Shown: positions 25,911 through 34,760 of the stretch, piece by piece | How positions within the stretch are numbered: position 1 is the stretch's first letter | Layout of the letters: each line of letters begins with the position of its first letter | Assembly: GCF_024298825.1 (NCBI RefSeq) | Contig: NZ_CP101153.1 | Span: forward strand, 682,001 to 746,000 | DNA length: 64,000 nt | Reading direction: 5' to 3' | Source of the DNA: Haloglomus salinum | GTDB lineage: Archaea; Halobacteriota; Halobacteria; Halobacteriales; Haloarculaceae | Position numbers and translations under genes: made by a program | Notes under the pieces: model-generated | Databases searched by the model: none | Told to the model about the DNA's origin: nothing | Seen by the model: the letters and a program-made list of their open reading frames with translations, nothing else

Positions 25911-26523
25911 GGGACGTAGTTGGAGGGAGGTGTAGTCAATATCTCCCTGGAAGAAACCACCTCGGAAGCCCCTGACCGCTCGACCCGGCCGGGCCTCGCT
26001 GCGCTCCTCACGTCGCTCCCTTCGGTCGCTCGTTGCGGTGCTTGCATCGGCCGGGCCGGGTCGAGGCGGCCAGCCCCTTCCATTCCCACCCGAGATTGTC
26101 CGTTCCACGGGGCGCACACACCGAGCTAGCATGGTGTGGACGCGACCTCGGACAGCCACAGGGCGGGACTGAAAGGGGCCGCGGGCTCGGCGGGGCCCGG
26201 ACGACGCAAGCACCGCAGGCCGACCGCAGGGAGGCCGAGGAGCGCAGCGAGGCCCGGCCCCCCGAGCCCGCGGGGGCTTTCAACAGCTCCCTGTCTCAAC
26301 AGCTCCCTATCGGTGCTGTCAGCAGCAAACTCACCAAGCCAATCCAGTACCTACGCACGACAAGCCTACCGACAGGGTCCCGTACCGCGGCTAACGGCAA
26401 TGCATGTCTTCGACCCGCCAGATTAGCCGAATATACTCCGAACCTATGTCGAAAACGTCCTGCAACACTATTTTGTAGGTTTTTAGAAGGCAAACAATGC
26501 CATAACCACACGATATCCCGCTG
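25911..26523. other. Non-coding region: long inverted repeat then a low-GC stretch
   Basis: No convincing gene. The left part (25987-26259) is a long inverted-repeat structure. A tandem CAACAGCTCCCT follows at 26281-26292 and 26298-26309. From about 26310 to 26520 the base composition is visibly poorer in G and C than the chromosome, including TATTTTGTAGGTTTTTAG, and short frames there on either strand have no recognisable domain. The stretch may be decayed foreign DNA or the 3' flank and terminator of nadM. Confidence 0.55.
25987..26259. repeat. Long inverted repeat (23-bp perfect outer arms)
   Basis: 25987-26009 and 26237-26259 are perfect reverse complements over 23 bases (key part GGGCCTCGCTGCGCTCCTC). 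Inside them GCGGTGCTTGC at 26035-26045 matches GCAAGCACCGC at 26206-26216. Regions between the arms are also partly complementary, so a long imperfect stem with a loop of about 160 bases is possible. The loop includes GGGCGGGACTGAAAGGGG. Confidence 0.75.
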
Positions 26524-27048
26524 TTACTCTTCGGGGTCGTCCGAGTCCGCGACCTGTCGCAGGCGGGCCACGCCGTCACACTCCTCGAGTACGTCGACCA
26601 CGGGGTCGGGGACGAGCGACTGCCAGTCGCCGCCGTCGATGATGCGCTGGCGGACCTCGGTGCCCTGGAACTCGTCGCGGCGGTACATCTCGGACTGGCG
26701 GACCTCGATGCCGGCCTCCTCGAACAGGCGGATGACGAGCGGGTTGTTGGAGTAGGCCACGTCGAAGTTCGGGCTCATCGACTGGACGTGGCTCACCCAG
26801 ACCGCGTTGCGGTTGAGGTCCTCGATGGGGACCGCGTAGGTGAGGAGATCCATCTCCTGGGTGGCCTTCGTGATCATCATCACCCGTTCGCCGGCGGTGA
26901 ACGGGTCGTGGGGCGTGTGCGACTGGTCGGCGCTCCCGATGCCGAGGACGAGTTCGTCCACGTCCCGAGCGATGCGCTCGACCATCGCCTGGTGACCCTC
27001 GTGGTAGGGCTGGAATCGCCCGATGTAGAACCCTCGACTGGTTGCCAT
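26524..27048 (-). CDS. nadM: Nicotinamide-nucleotide adenylyltransferase (archaeal NadM type)
   Basis: 174 residues from MATSRGFYIGRFQPYHEGHQ. Converts NMN and ATP to NAD+. The nucleotidyl-transferase motif GRFQPYHEGH (HxGH type) is at 10-19, then LVLGIGSADQSHTPHDPFTA and the C-terminal VPDPVVDVLEECDGVARL. Length and motifs match the archaeal NadM family. A longer upstream frame was rejected as lacking family character. Divergent from lonB, sharing a 245-base spacer. Confidence 0.94.
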   Translation of the reverse strand: MATSRGFYIGRFQPYHEGHQAMVERIARDVDELVLGIGSADQSHTPHDPFTAGERVMMITKATQEMDLLTYAVPIEDLNRNAVWVSHVQSMSPNFDVAYSNNPLVIRLFEEAGIEVRQSEMYRRDEFQGTEVRQRIIDGGDWQSLVPDPVVDVLEECDGVARLRQVADSDDPEE

Positions 27049-27247
27049 CCTGTCTCCTCGGCCGATTGTGTGGCCCCATTCATAAGCACCCCGGGTCGCC
27101 GTCGCATGCGACGACCGCACGCGACCTCGCTCGCTGGCCGGTCCACGGGAAGCGCCGTGGGGCGCCGACAGCGGCTCGCACGGAAACTCGCGAGAGGGCC
27201 GCTTCCGCCCGGTTTGCGCGTGTACGGCAGCCACCAGGTGGGAGAAA

Positions 27248-27256
27248 GTATATCAG
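27248..27256 (+). promoter_or_regulatory. TATA box of lonB
   Basis: AGTATATCA stands out in GC-rich DNA about 38-46 bases before the lonB ATG at 27294. This would place the transcription start near 27275-27280, with a leader of about 15-20 bases. Confidence 0.5.
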
Positions 27257-27293
27257 TTGAAGGCCCTTCGCTAGCGGTGATAGCAACGGTTCT

Positions 27294-29402
27294 ATGAGCG
27301 ATGACAACAACGCGGATGAGCACCCCGGTCGCGGGTCCGAGGACGAGGTGCCCGAGGAGGAGCACCCCGACCCGGGCATCCCGCTCGACCGGGAGGAGAG
27401 CGAGACCCCGAGCGGGCCGCCGGCGCCCGCGGACGAGTCCGACGAACTGACGGACGGGTCGGACCTCGGGAGCGATGTCACCGTCGAGGCCGGCGCGGAG
27501 GTCGAAGCCGACGAGGAGGACGGGCTGCTCGGTGGCCTCCAGATCACCTCGACCGACGACATCGAGGTCCCCGACCGCCTCGTCGACCAGGTCATCGGGC
27601 AGGACGACGCCCGCGACATCATCCTGAAGGCGGCCAAGCAGCGCCGCCACGTCATGATGATCGGCTCGCCCGGAACGGGCAAGTCGATGCTCGCGAAGGC
27701 GATGTCCCAGCTCCTCCCGAAGGAGGACCTGCAGGACATCCTCGTCTACCACAACCCGGACGACGGCAACGAGCCGAAGGTCCGGACCGTGCCCGCGGGG
27801 AAGGGCGAACAGATCGTCGAAGCACACAAGGAGGAGGCCAGGAAGCGCAACCAGATGCGGAGCTTCCTGATGTGGATCATCATCGCCGTCGTGTTCGGCT
27901 ACTCGCTGCTCATCGCCGGGCAACTCCTGCTCGGCATCCTCGCGGCGGGTGTCATCTACCTCGCGTTCCGCTACTCCTCGCGGGGCAGCGACGCGATGAT
28001 CCCGAACCTGCTGGTCAACAACGCCGACCAGCAGACCGCGCCGTTCGAGGACGCGACCGGCGCGCACGCCGGCGCACTGCTCGGCGACGTCCGGCACGAC
28101 CCGTTCCAGTCCGGCGGGATGGAGACCCCCAGCCACGACCGCGTCGAAGCGGGCGCCATCCACAAGTCCAACAAGGGCGTGCTGTTCGTCGACGAGATCA
28201 ACACCCTGGACATCCGGTCCCAGCAGAAGCTGATGACCGCCATCCAGGAGGGCGAGTTCTCCATCACGGGCCAGTCCGAGCGCTCCTCGGGCGCGATGGT
28301 CCAGACCGAGGCCGTCCCCTGTGACTTCGTGATGGTCGCGGCGGGCAACCTCGACGCGATGGAGAACATGCACCCGGCACTGCGCTCCCGCATCAAGGGG
28401 TACGGCTACGAGGTGTACATGGACGACACCATCCGTGACACCCCGGAGATGCGCCGGAAGTACGCCCGCTTTATCGCCCAGGAGGTCGAGAAGGACGGCC
28501 GGCTCCCCGCGTTCGACGAGGGCGCGATGGAGGAGGTCATCCTCGAGGCCCAGCGGCGTGCCGGGCGGAAGGAGCACCTCACGCTGGAACTGCGGAACCT
28601 CGGCGGCCTCGTGCGGGTCGCAGGCGACATCGCTCGCGCCGAGAACGCCGAGTTCACCACCCGCGACCACGTGCTGCAGGCCAAGCGCCGCAGTCGCTCC
28701 ATCGAGCAGCAGCTCGCCGACGACTACATCGAGCGCCGGAAGGACTACGAGCTCTCCGTCTCGGAGGGCCAGGTCGTCGGGCGCGTCAACGGGCTCGCCG
28801 TCATGGGCGAGGACTCCGGTATCGTCATGCCCGTCATGGCGGAGGTCACACCGGCACAGGGTGCCGGTGAGGTCATCGCCACCGGGAACCTGCAGGACAT
28901 CGCCCAGGAGGCCGTCCAGAACGTCTCGGCCATCATCAAGAAGTTCTCGGACGAGGACATCGGCAAGAAGGACATCCACATCCAGTACGTCATGTCCTAC
29001 GAGGGCGTGCAGGGTGACTCCGCCAGCGTCACGATGGCCACCGCGGTCATCAGCGCGCTGGAGGACATCCCCGTCGAGCAGGACCTCGCCATGACCGGCT
29101 CGCTGTCGGTCCGTGGCGACGTGCTGCCGGTCGGGGGCGTGACCCACAAAATCGAGGCCGCCGCGAAGACGGGCCTCGACCGGGTCATCATCCCCGCGGC
29201 CAACGAGCAGGACGTGATGATCGAGGAGGAGTTCAAGGACCAGATCGAGATCATCCCGGTCACGCACATCAGCGAGGTGCTGGAGGTCGCGCTGGCCGGC
29301 GAGCCCGAGAAGGACTCGCTTGTCGACCGGCTGAAGAACATCACCGGCTCCGCGCTGGACCGGCAGGTCGGCCGGTCGAGCGGTTCCCCCTCGCCGCAGT
29401 AA
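27294..29402 (+). CDS. lonB: Membrane-anchored ATP-dependent protease LonB
   Basis: 702 residues. An acidic disordered leader (1-80) precedes the AAA+ domain with Walker A GSPGTGKS at about 124-131. Two adjacent transmembrane helices are inserted at about 190-226 (FLMWIIIAVVFGYSLLIAGQ), typical of archaeal LonB. Walker B is GVLFVDEINTLD. The protease domain ends the protein, with catalytic Ser576 (VQGDSASVTMA) and Lys619 (GGVTHKIEAAAK). It degrades unfolded and regulatory proteins at the membrane and is essential in some haloarchaea. The CPBP gene starts two bases downstream. Confidence 0.96.
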   Translation: MSDDNNADEHPGRGSEDEVPEEEHPDPGIPLDREESETPSGPPAPADESDELTDGSDLGSDVTVEAGAEVEADEEDGLLGGLQITSTDDIEVPDRLVDQVIGQDDARDIILKAAKQRRHVMMIGSPGTGKSMLAKAMSQLLPKEDLQDILVYHNPDDGNEPKVRTVPAGKGEQIVEAHKEEARKRNQMRSFLMWIIIAVVFGYSLLIAGQLLLGILAAGVIYLAFRYSSRGSDAMIPNLLVNNADQQTAPFEDATGAHAGALLGDVRHDPFQSGGMETPSHDRVEAGAIHKSNKGVLFVDEINTLDIRSQQKLMTAIQEGEFSITGQSERSSGAMVQTEAVPCDFVMVAAGNLDAMENMHPALRSRIKGYGYEVYMDDTIRDTPEMRRKYARFIAQEVEKDGRLPAFDEGAMEEVILEAQRRAGRKEHLTLELRNLGGLVRVAGDIARAENAEFTTRDHVLQAKRRSRSIEQQLADDYIERRKDYELSVSEGQVVGRVNGLAVMGEDSGIVMPVMAEVTPAQGAGEVIATGNLQDIAQEAVQNVSAIIKKFSDEDIGKKDIHIQYVMSYEGVQGDSASVTMATAVISALEDIPVEQDLAMTGSLSVRGDVLPVGGVTHKIEAAAKTGLDRVIIPAANEQDVMIEEEFKDQIEIIPVTHISEVLEVALAGEPEKDSLVDRLKNITGSALDRQVGRSSGSPSPQ

Positions 29403-29403
29403 G

Positions 29404-30222
29404 GTGCGGTGGGCCGCGTTCGCGGGCGTCGCGGTCGCGGTCACGCTGTTGCTGCTTCTTCTGGCGCGCGCCTCACAGGGAGCCGTCGGTACGCCGCCGG
29501 CCACGCCGGGCGAGGTGCGCTGGCTCGACCGGCTGGATGACGGTGCCGACCACCTCGACGCCGGTGATGCCCCGGAGCCCGCGCCCGCGAGTCCGCTCGA
29601 GGCGTCGATGGCCAGCTCGTCGTCGATGTCCCCGGTCGTCCTGCTGGTCAACGTCGCGTTCTCGCAGGGGCTGTTCGGACTCCTCCTCCTCGCTGGAGCG
29701 TGGTACACCGGCATCCCGGCGAGCGCGTTCGGCGCCGGGAGCGGCGATGTCGGTCTCGACGCGCTCGCGGTCGGCGTAGGCTTCGGCATCGCGCTCTCGC
29801 TGGCCAACGGCGTCGCGGGCGCCGCCGCGAGCGCGCTGGGTCGCGACCCCAGCGAGGACCTCCGTGCGCTGCTCGCCCCCGACTCGGCCGGGGGCTGGGT
29901 GCTCCTGCTGGGCGTGGTCCTGCCGCTCATCGCGGGCTTCGAGGAGCTCCTCTTCCGGGGGGCACTCGTCGGCGTCATGGCGACGGGCTTTGGCTGGTCG
30001 CCCTGGCTCCTCGCACTCGCCTCGTCGGCCGCGTTCGCACTGGGGCACGGCGCACAGGGCCCCGTCGGTATCGTCGTAACGGGCCTACTGGGATTCGTGC
30101 TCGCGGCCGGCTACGTCATCACGGGGAGTCTCCTCGTGGTGGTGGTCGCCCACTACCTGGTCAACGCCGTCGAGTTCGTCGCCTACGAGGGGCTCGACCT
30201 GGAGCCGCCGTTCGGCGGCTGA
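29404..30222 (+). CDS. CPBP-family intramembrane glutamic protease
   Basis: 272 residues from a GTG start just after lonB. Several hydrophobic segments are present. The CPBP/Abi motifs are complete: Glu180-Glu181 with Arg185 (FEELLFRGALVGVM), His215 (AFALGHGAQG), and His250 with Asn254 (HYLVNAVEF). These enzymes are Rce1-like membrane proteases. The tight spacing after lonB suggests co-expression of two membrane proteases. The first 70 residues contain one helix and a Pro/Asp/Ala-rich segment. Confidence 0.87.
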   Translation: MRWAAFAGVAVAVTLLLLLLARASQGAVGTPPATPGEVRWLDRLDDGADHLDAGDAPEPAPASPLEASMASSSSMSPVVLLVNVAFSQGLFGLLLLAGAWYTGIPASAFGAGSGDVGLDALAVGVGFGIALSLANGVAGAAASALGRDPSEDLRALLAPDSAGGWVLLLGVVLPLIAGFEELLFRGALVGVMATGFGWSPWLLALASSAAFALGHGAQGPVGIVVTGLLGFVLAAGYVITGSLLVVVVAHYLVNAVEFVAYEGLDLEPPFGG

Positions 30223-30235
30223 CGCGGGTTCGCCG

Positions 30236-30820
30236 CTACAGCCCCTCCAGCGACCGGAGCTTCTGCTCGACCTTCGGTGGCGCGGAACTCGGGCCGTCCC
30301 GGACCCGGTGGTCCGGGACGACAATCGGGACGGGGTTCGCGTCCAGCGCCATCCGCACGGTCTGGAGGTCGTCCCCATCGTCGTCATCGAGGCCGGCCAG
30401 CCGCGCCAGCCGCTCGACGGAGACGTCCTCGCCGTAGGGGACGTTCCGGAGTGCCTCTAGAACGGTCCGCTGCTCGGTCGGCACCGTCAGCGCGATATCC
30501 ACGTCCTCGAACTGGTCCTTCTTCCCCTCGAGATAGGCGAAGAGGCGCTTCAACAGCGGGTACTCGTCCTCCGCACCCTCGTTGGGCTCCGCCGGGAAGG
30601 AGACGTTGATGAGCTTCTCGCTCGCGACGCCCAGCTGGACGTGGCGGTCGAGGTACGGCGACTCGCGGGCGTAGATGCCCGTCTCGTAGTCCGGGCCGGG
30701 TGCGCCGTCGTCGGTCACATCGGCCGCGTCAGCCGAGACGGCCGAGGGGTCGGCGTCCTCGGCGTCCGCGTCGGCTTTCACCGACATGTCGTCCTCGGGG
30801 GCGTCTTCGGGGTCGGGCAT
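30236..30820 (-). CDS. MGMT/Ogt-like protein with Asp replacing the catalytic Cys
   Basis: 194 residues from the ATG at 30820; a Met at 30787 or an upstream TTG are alternatives. The C-terminal domain aligns with O6-alkylguanine-DNA alkyltransferase: VPTEQRTVLEALRNVPYGED, then ARLAGLDDD, VRMALDANPVPIVVPDHRV. In the active enzyme the last motif reads PCHRV; here Asp170 stands in place of Cys. It therefore cannot act by the usual alkyl-transfer reaction and resembles alkyltransferase-like (ATL) proteins, which bind lesions without repair. The acidic N-terminal 45 residues look disordered. It follows the MOT1-type permease gene at the end of the tungstate/molybdate locus. Confidence 0.78.
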   Translation of the reverse strand: MPDPEDAPEDDMSVKADADAEDADPSAVSADAADVTDDGAPGPDYETGIYARESPYLDRHVQLGVASEKLINVSFPAEPNEGAEDEYPLLKRLFAYLEGKKDQFEDVDIALTVPTEQRTVLEALRNVPYGEDVSVERLARLAGLDDDDGDDLQTVRMALDANPVPIVVPDHRVRDGPSSAPPKVEQKLRSLEGL

Positions 30821-30846
30821 GGACGGGGCATCGTCCGTCCGGGCAA

Positions 30847-31962
30847 TCAAGCTTCGCCCGCCGTCGTCCGTTCACGGAGTCGATCGTATGCCGCGTGTCC
30901 GCCGGCGGCCAGCAGGAAGGCGATGCCGACGTTCGCGAGGAGCGCGGCGGCGCCGGTCCCGACGACCACCGCGCCCTCGGCGGGCGTCTCGACCGATTCG
31001 AGCGCCACGCGGCCGAGGTGGACCGCCACGAGGACGAGCAGCACGCCCAGGGCGGCCATCGGGAAGCCGCTCCAGAGGCCGGCGACCAGCGCGGCACCGG
31101 CGTAGAGGGCCGCGAGGACGATGTTCGCGCCGGCGGTCCGCGCGCCGAAGGCGTGCTTGCCGGCGAGGCCACCGGAGCCGTGACACATCGGCACCCCGCC
31201 CAGCGGCACCGCGAGCAGGTTGGTGACGCCCATGCTCCGGGCGAGGCCGTCGGGCGAGATGTCGCGGCTGTAGAGGTCCTCGACCAGAAGCGCCGTCGCG
31301 ACGGCGGCGTTACCGACGGTCATGGCGAGCTGGCCGGCGAGGCCGGTCAGCGCGTCCTGCGTGACCATCGGGGTCGGGAACGCCGAGAGCGTGGGAAACG
31401 CGACTGTCGGCGTCCCGCCGACGGCGTAGAGCGCCGCGAGCGTGCCCGCGAGTAGCACCGCGGGCGCGGGTGCGCGACGGTCGACGAGCGCGGCGCCGGC
31501 GGCGACGGCGACGCCACCGGCTGCCACGACGGGCGCGCCGGCCGCGAGTTCGATGCCCGCGACGAGCAGGAGGAGCGCGACCGCGAACTGCACTCCGCGG
31601 ACGACCGGGCGCCCGACGAGGCGAGCGATACGGCCGACGAGCCCGGTCGCGCCCGCGACGAGCAGGACGCCGCCGGCGAGGAGGCCGGCAGCGACGAGTT
31701 CGCCGTAGCCGAGCGTCCCGGCGATAGCCAGGCCGGCGAGCGCCTTCATCGGCTCGACGGACATCGGCAGGCCGTAGTGGAGACCCCAGACGACCTGGAA
31801 GACCGCGAACCCGAGCAACACCAGGCCGAGCGAGGCGTCGGTCAGGGCGCCCAGCGCCACGACGAGCGGGAGGACCGTAATCGAATCCCCCAGCGCGCCG
31901 GCGACCTCGCCGCGGTCGAACCGGAGCGCGACCCGCCGTCCGAATACCTCGGCAGTGGCCAT
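30847..31962 (-). CDS. MOT1-type molybdate (sulfate) permease
   Basis: 371 residues, highly hydrophobic, with about ten to twelve membrane segments. The MFS_MOT1 signatures are present: GEVAGALGDSITVLPLVVAL near 19-38, HYGLPMSVEPMKALAGLAIA near 62-81, and VPLGGVPMCHGSGGLAGKHA with FGARTAGANI near 255-285. Family members transport molybdate. It lies 93 bases downstream of the Tup ATPase gene on the same strand, so it is probably in the same operon, giving two unrelated uptake routes for oxyanions in one locus. Confidence 0.88.
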   Translation of the reverse strand: MATAEVFGRRVALRFDRGEVAGALGDSITVLPLVVALGALTDASLGLVLLGFAVFQVVWGLHYGLPMSVEPMKALAGLAIAGTLGYGELVAAGLLAGGVLLVAGATGLVGRIARLVGRPVVRGVQFAVALLLLVAGIELAAGAPVVAAGGVAVAAGAALVDRRAPAPAVLLAGTLAALYAVGGTPTVAFPTLSAFPTPMVTQDALTGLAGQLAMTVGNAAVATALLVEDLYSRDISPDGLARSMGVTNLLAVPLGGVPMCHGSGGLAGKHAFGARTAGANIVLAALYAGAALVAGLWSGFPMAALGVLLVLVAVHLGRVALESVETPAEGAVVVGTGAAALLANVGIAFLLAAGGHAAYDRLRERTTAGEA

Positions 31963-32055
31963 TACCGCCCGGTAGCGGCCGCCACCACATGTCCCTTGTC
32001 AGGAACCCTACACAGATACGCGGCCGGGGGAGTGTAACCGTGAGCAGTTCCGCGT

Positions 32056-32934
32056 TCAGTAGACGAGCTCGCCCCGGACGAACGCGCGGGCCCGGTCGTC
32101 GTCCGGGTCGTCGAACACTTCCTCGGTCGGGCCCTGTTCGATGACCGTCCCGTCGAGCATGACCGCGCTCCGGTCGGCGACGCGGCGCGCCTGCGCCATA
32201 TCGTGGGTGGCGAGTACGACGGCGATGCCGCGGTCTCGGGCGTCGGCGACGGCGGTCTCGATGGCGTCGGTGTTCCGGGGGTCGAGGTTGGAAGTGGGCT
32301 CGTCCAGCAGCATCACGGCCGGGTCGGTCGCGAGCGCACGGGCGACGGCGACCCGCTGGGCCTCGCCGGCCGAGAGCGAGCGGGCATTCCGGTCGGCCAT
32401 CCCCCCCAGGCCGACCGTCTCGAGGGCACGGGTCACCCGCTCGGGGGAGTCGGGGGGGGCGACCAGCCCCCGGAGCCAGCGGGCGGCGCGCTCGCGCCAC
32501 GACCGGCGGACGGTGAGTCCGTACGCGACGTTCCGGGCGACGCTGCCGGTGAACAGCGAGCGGTCCTGGAAGACGAAGGCGATACGGCGGCGGAGCCGCA
32601 GGCGCTCCCGGTCGCCGAGCGTCCAGACGTCACGCCCGTCGACGGTGAGCCGTCCCTCGTCCGGCGGATCGAACAGCGCGAGTAGCCGCAGGAGCGTCGT
32701 CTTCCCGGTCCCCGAAGGCCCGACCAGCGCGACGACCTCGCCGGGCTCGGCGGCGAGGCTGGTGTCCGAGAGCACGTGCTGCTGGCCGTCGCTCCCCGCG
32801 TAGCCGTAGGTCACCCCATCCGCGACGACACGCGTGCCGTCCGCGGCGGGGGACGCGTCGGTCCCAGACGCGTCGGTCGGCTCGGCATCCCGGCGGCCGT
32901 GGGCGGCGCCCGTGTCGGGGCCGCTCGCGGTCAC
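32056..32934 (-). CDS. tupC: ABC transporter ATP-binding protein, tungstate type (TupC-like)
   Basis: 292 residues. ATPase motifs: Walker A GPSGTGKTT, Q-loop FVFQDRSL, signature LSAGEAQR, Walker B VMLLDEPTS, and the H-loop ATHD. The first 35 residues are a disordered Gly/Asp/Ala leader. The start overlaps the permease stop by four bases. With the permease and the binding protein it forms a complete importer; the metal assignment rests mainly on the TupA-like binding protein. Energises uptake at the cytoplasmic face. Confidence 0.9.
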   Translation of the reverse strand: MTASGPDTGAAHGRRDAEPTDASGTDASPAADGTRVVADGVTYGYAGSDGQQHVLSDTSLAAEPGEVVALVGPSGTGKTTLLRLLALFDPPDEGRLTVDGRDVWTLGDRERLRLRRRIAFVFQDRSLFTGSVARNVAYGLTVRRSWRERAARWLRGLVAPPDSPERVTRALETVGLGGMADRNARSLSAGEAQRVAVARALATDPAVMLLDEPTSNLDPRNTDAIETAVADARDRGIAVVLATHDMAQARRVADRSAVMLDGTVIEQGPTEEVFDDPDDDRARAFVRGELVY

Positions 32935-33668
32935 GAGTGCTCCCCCCGAGCACGGACCACGTTGCCGACGGCGTTGACCCCGAGCGCGAGCGCCAGCAGG
33001 ACCACGCCGAGCGCGATGCCGACCTCGTACTGGCCACGGCGGGCCTCGATGGTGATGGCGGTCGTCAGGGTGCGTGTGAGCGAGACGAGCTCGCCCGACT
33101 GGTTTCGGATAGCGATGTTGCCGCCGACGATGAGGACGGAGCCGACCTCACTGACGGCACGACCGAACCCCGCGAGGATAGCGGTGATGATACCGTAGCG
33201 GGCCTCCCGGAGGACCGCAAGCTGCACGTCGCGGCGGGTCCCCCCGGCGGCGAAAGCGGCGTCCCGGAGCGACTCGTCCACGTCCTCGATGGCCGACAGC
33301 GAGACGCTCGTGATGACCGGCACGGCGAGGATGCACTGGGAGACGACCATCGCCTCCTTCGTGAACAGGAGTTCGACACCGCCGAAGCGGAGCGGACCGA
33401 CGGCGAACCCCCCGCCGACCGGCCCCTGGTTCGACAGGAGCAGGAGGACCGCCAGTCCGACCACGACGCTGGGAAAGCCCATCCCCGTGTTGATGACCGT
33501 CTCGACCACACGCTTGCCGCGGAAGTCGACGAAGCCCATCGTCAGCGAGATAGCGAGGCTGATGAGGGTGCTGATGCCGACGGCGACGAGGCTCACCTGC
33601 AGCGTGACGAGCACCACGCTGATGAGATAGCGCGTGCCGAACTCGGAGAGCAGTCCTGCTCCTGCCAT
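32931..33668 (-). CDS. tupB: ABC transporter permease, tungstate type (TupB-like)
   Basis: 245 residues with five to six hydrophobic segments. Family features: VVLVTLQVSLVAVGISTLIS near 17-36, NTGMGFPSVVVGLAVLLLLS near 60-80, and the coupling loop DVDESLRDAAFAAGGTRRDV, which holds the EAA-like motif. The segment GRAVSEVGSVLIVGGNIAIR is typical of TupB/WtpB permeases. Gene order A-B-C is conserved, with 18 bases after tupA and a four-base overlap with tupC. Confidence 0.92.
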   Translation of the reverse strand: MAGAGLLSEFGTRYLISVVLVTLQVSLVAVGISTLISLAISLTMGFVDFRGKRVVETVINTGMGFPSVVVGLAVLLLLSNQGPVGGGFAVGPLRFGGVELLFTKEAMVVSQCILAVPVITSVSLSAIEDVDESLRDAAFAAGGTRRDVQLAVLREARYGIITAILAGFGRAVSEVGSVLIVGGNIAIRNQSGELVSLTRTLTTAITIEARRGQYEVGIALGVVLLALALGVNAVGNVVRARGEHS

Positions 33669-33686
33669 GCTGTCTGGGCGCCCCGT

Positions 33687-34754
33687 TCAGTAGTCGTTCG
33701 GGACGACAGTGTCTACCCAGTGCTGGTACCGACGCCGCCGTAACTCCTGTGCACTCCCGCCGTAGTCCTGGGGGACGTACTGGTCGAACTGCGGCTCCTC
33801 GGCCAGCGCGTTCGGGAAGAACAGCTGCGAGCCGTTCGCGGTGTAGTTCCCGATGGCCTCCTGGCCCGCCGGGCTCGTGAGGAATCCGACGTACGCCATC
33901 GCCGCCTGGTAGTTGACGTTGTCGTGGACAGCAGGGTTGACCGGGATGACGCCGTACGGGTTCCGCAGGATGGCCGGGCCGTCCTTGAGCGGCCCCTGAA
34001 CGTGGATGACGAGGTCGATATCGCTCTTGAGCGAGAGGTAGGTCCCCCGGTCGGCGAGCGTGTAGCCGCCGACCTGGTTGGCCTGGTTCAGCGTATCGCC
34101 CATCCCCTTGCCGGTCTCCTGGTACCACGACCCCGTCGGTGAGGCGCTGGACTGGTCCCAGATGGTGAGCTCCTTCTTGTTCGTCCCGGAGTCGTCACCG
34201 CGCGAGAGGAACGTCGATTCCGTCTCGGCGATGGTCGCGAACGCCTCCGTCGCGCTCGACATCCCGTTGATGCCGGCGGGGTCGTCCTGCGGGCCGACGA
34301 TGACGAAGTCGTTGAACATCACGTCGCGGCGGTTGACGCCGAAACCGTCCTTGAGGAACTGGTCCTCGGCGCCCCGCGCGTGGACGAGGATGATGTCGGC
34401 GTCGCCGTCACGCGCCGTGCGGATGGCCGCGCCGGTCCCCTGGACCAGCGGCTCCACCTGGATGCCGAACGTCGACTGGAACATCGGGTTCAGTTCGCCC
34501 AGCAGCCCCGTGTCGTACGTCGAGGTGGTCGTCGCGAGCGTCAGGGTCCCGTCGCCGACACTGTTCGAGCCACCACCGCCCCCGCCGTCGCCCCCGTCGC
34601 CGCCGTCGCCCCCGTCGCCCTGGTTCCCCATCGTACAGCCGGCGAGCGCGAGCGCGCCGCCGACACCGGCGGCCTGCAGCGCCCGCCGTCGCGTCGTCGA
34701 GCCCCAGCCCGTCTCGTCGTCAGCCTCAGGTCCCGTGTTCCGTTGTTCCGACAT
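33687..34754 (-). CDS. tupA: Tungstate-binding lipoprotein (TupA-like)
   Basis: 355 residues. A twin-arginine signal and lipobox ([10 protein letters not shown], then ALAGC with Cys40) predict Tat export and lipid anchoring. A Gly/Asp linker at about 46-62 consists of repeated GGD units. The mature domain starts [20 protein letters not shown], the TupA signature for oxyanion binding, and continues [20 protein letters not shown] and [20 protein letters not shown]. This combination marks tungstate-specific binding proteins; molybdate is the alternative. Divergent from the ModE-like regulator gene. Confidence 0.92.
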   Translation of the reverse strand: MSEQRNTGPEADDETGWGSTTRRRALQAAGVGGALALAGCTMGNQGDGGDGGDGGDGGGGGGSNSVGDGTLTLATTTSTYDTGLLGELNPMFQSTFGIQVEPLVQGTGAAIRTARDGDADIILVHARGAEDQFLKDGFGVNRRDVMFNDFVIVGPQDDPAGINGMSSATEAFATIAETESTFLSRGDDSGTNKKELTIWDQSSASPTGSWYQETGKGMGDTLNQANQVGGYTLADRGTYLSLKSDIDLVIHVQGPLKDGPAILRNPYGVIPVNPAVHDNVNYQAAMAYVGFLTSPAGQEAIGNYTANGSQLFFPNALAEEPQFDQYVPQDYGGSAQELRRRRYQHWVDTVVPNDY

Positions 34755-34760
34755 AGATAC

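Noticed and set aside
26296-26579. Short minus-strand frames in the low-GC stretch
   Set aside because: They partly overlap nadM, have no domain, and their base composition and length fit chance frames.
26880-29978. A 1032-codon open frame on the minus strand opposite lonB
   Set aside because: It is the antisense shadow of lonB in high-GC DNA. The translation is low-complexity with no domain, while the plus-strand product has complete LonB motifs.
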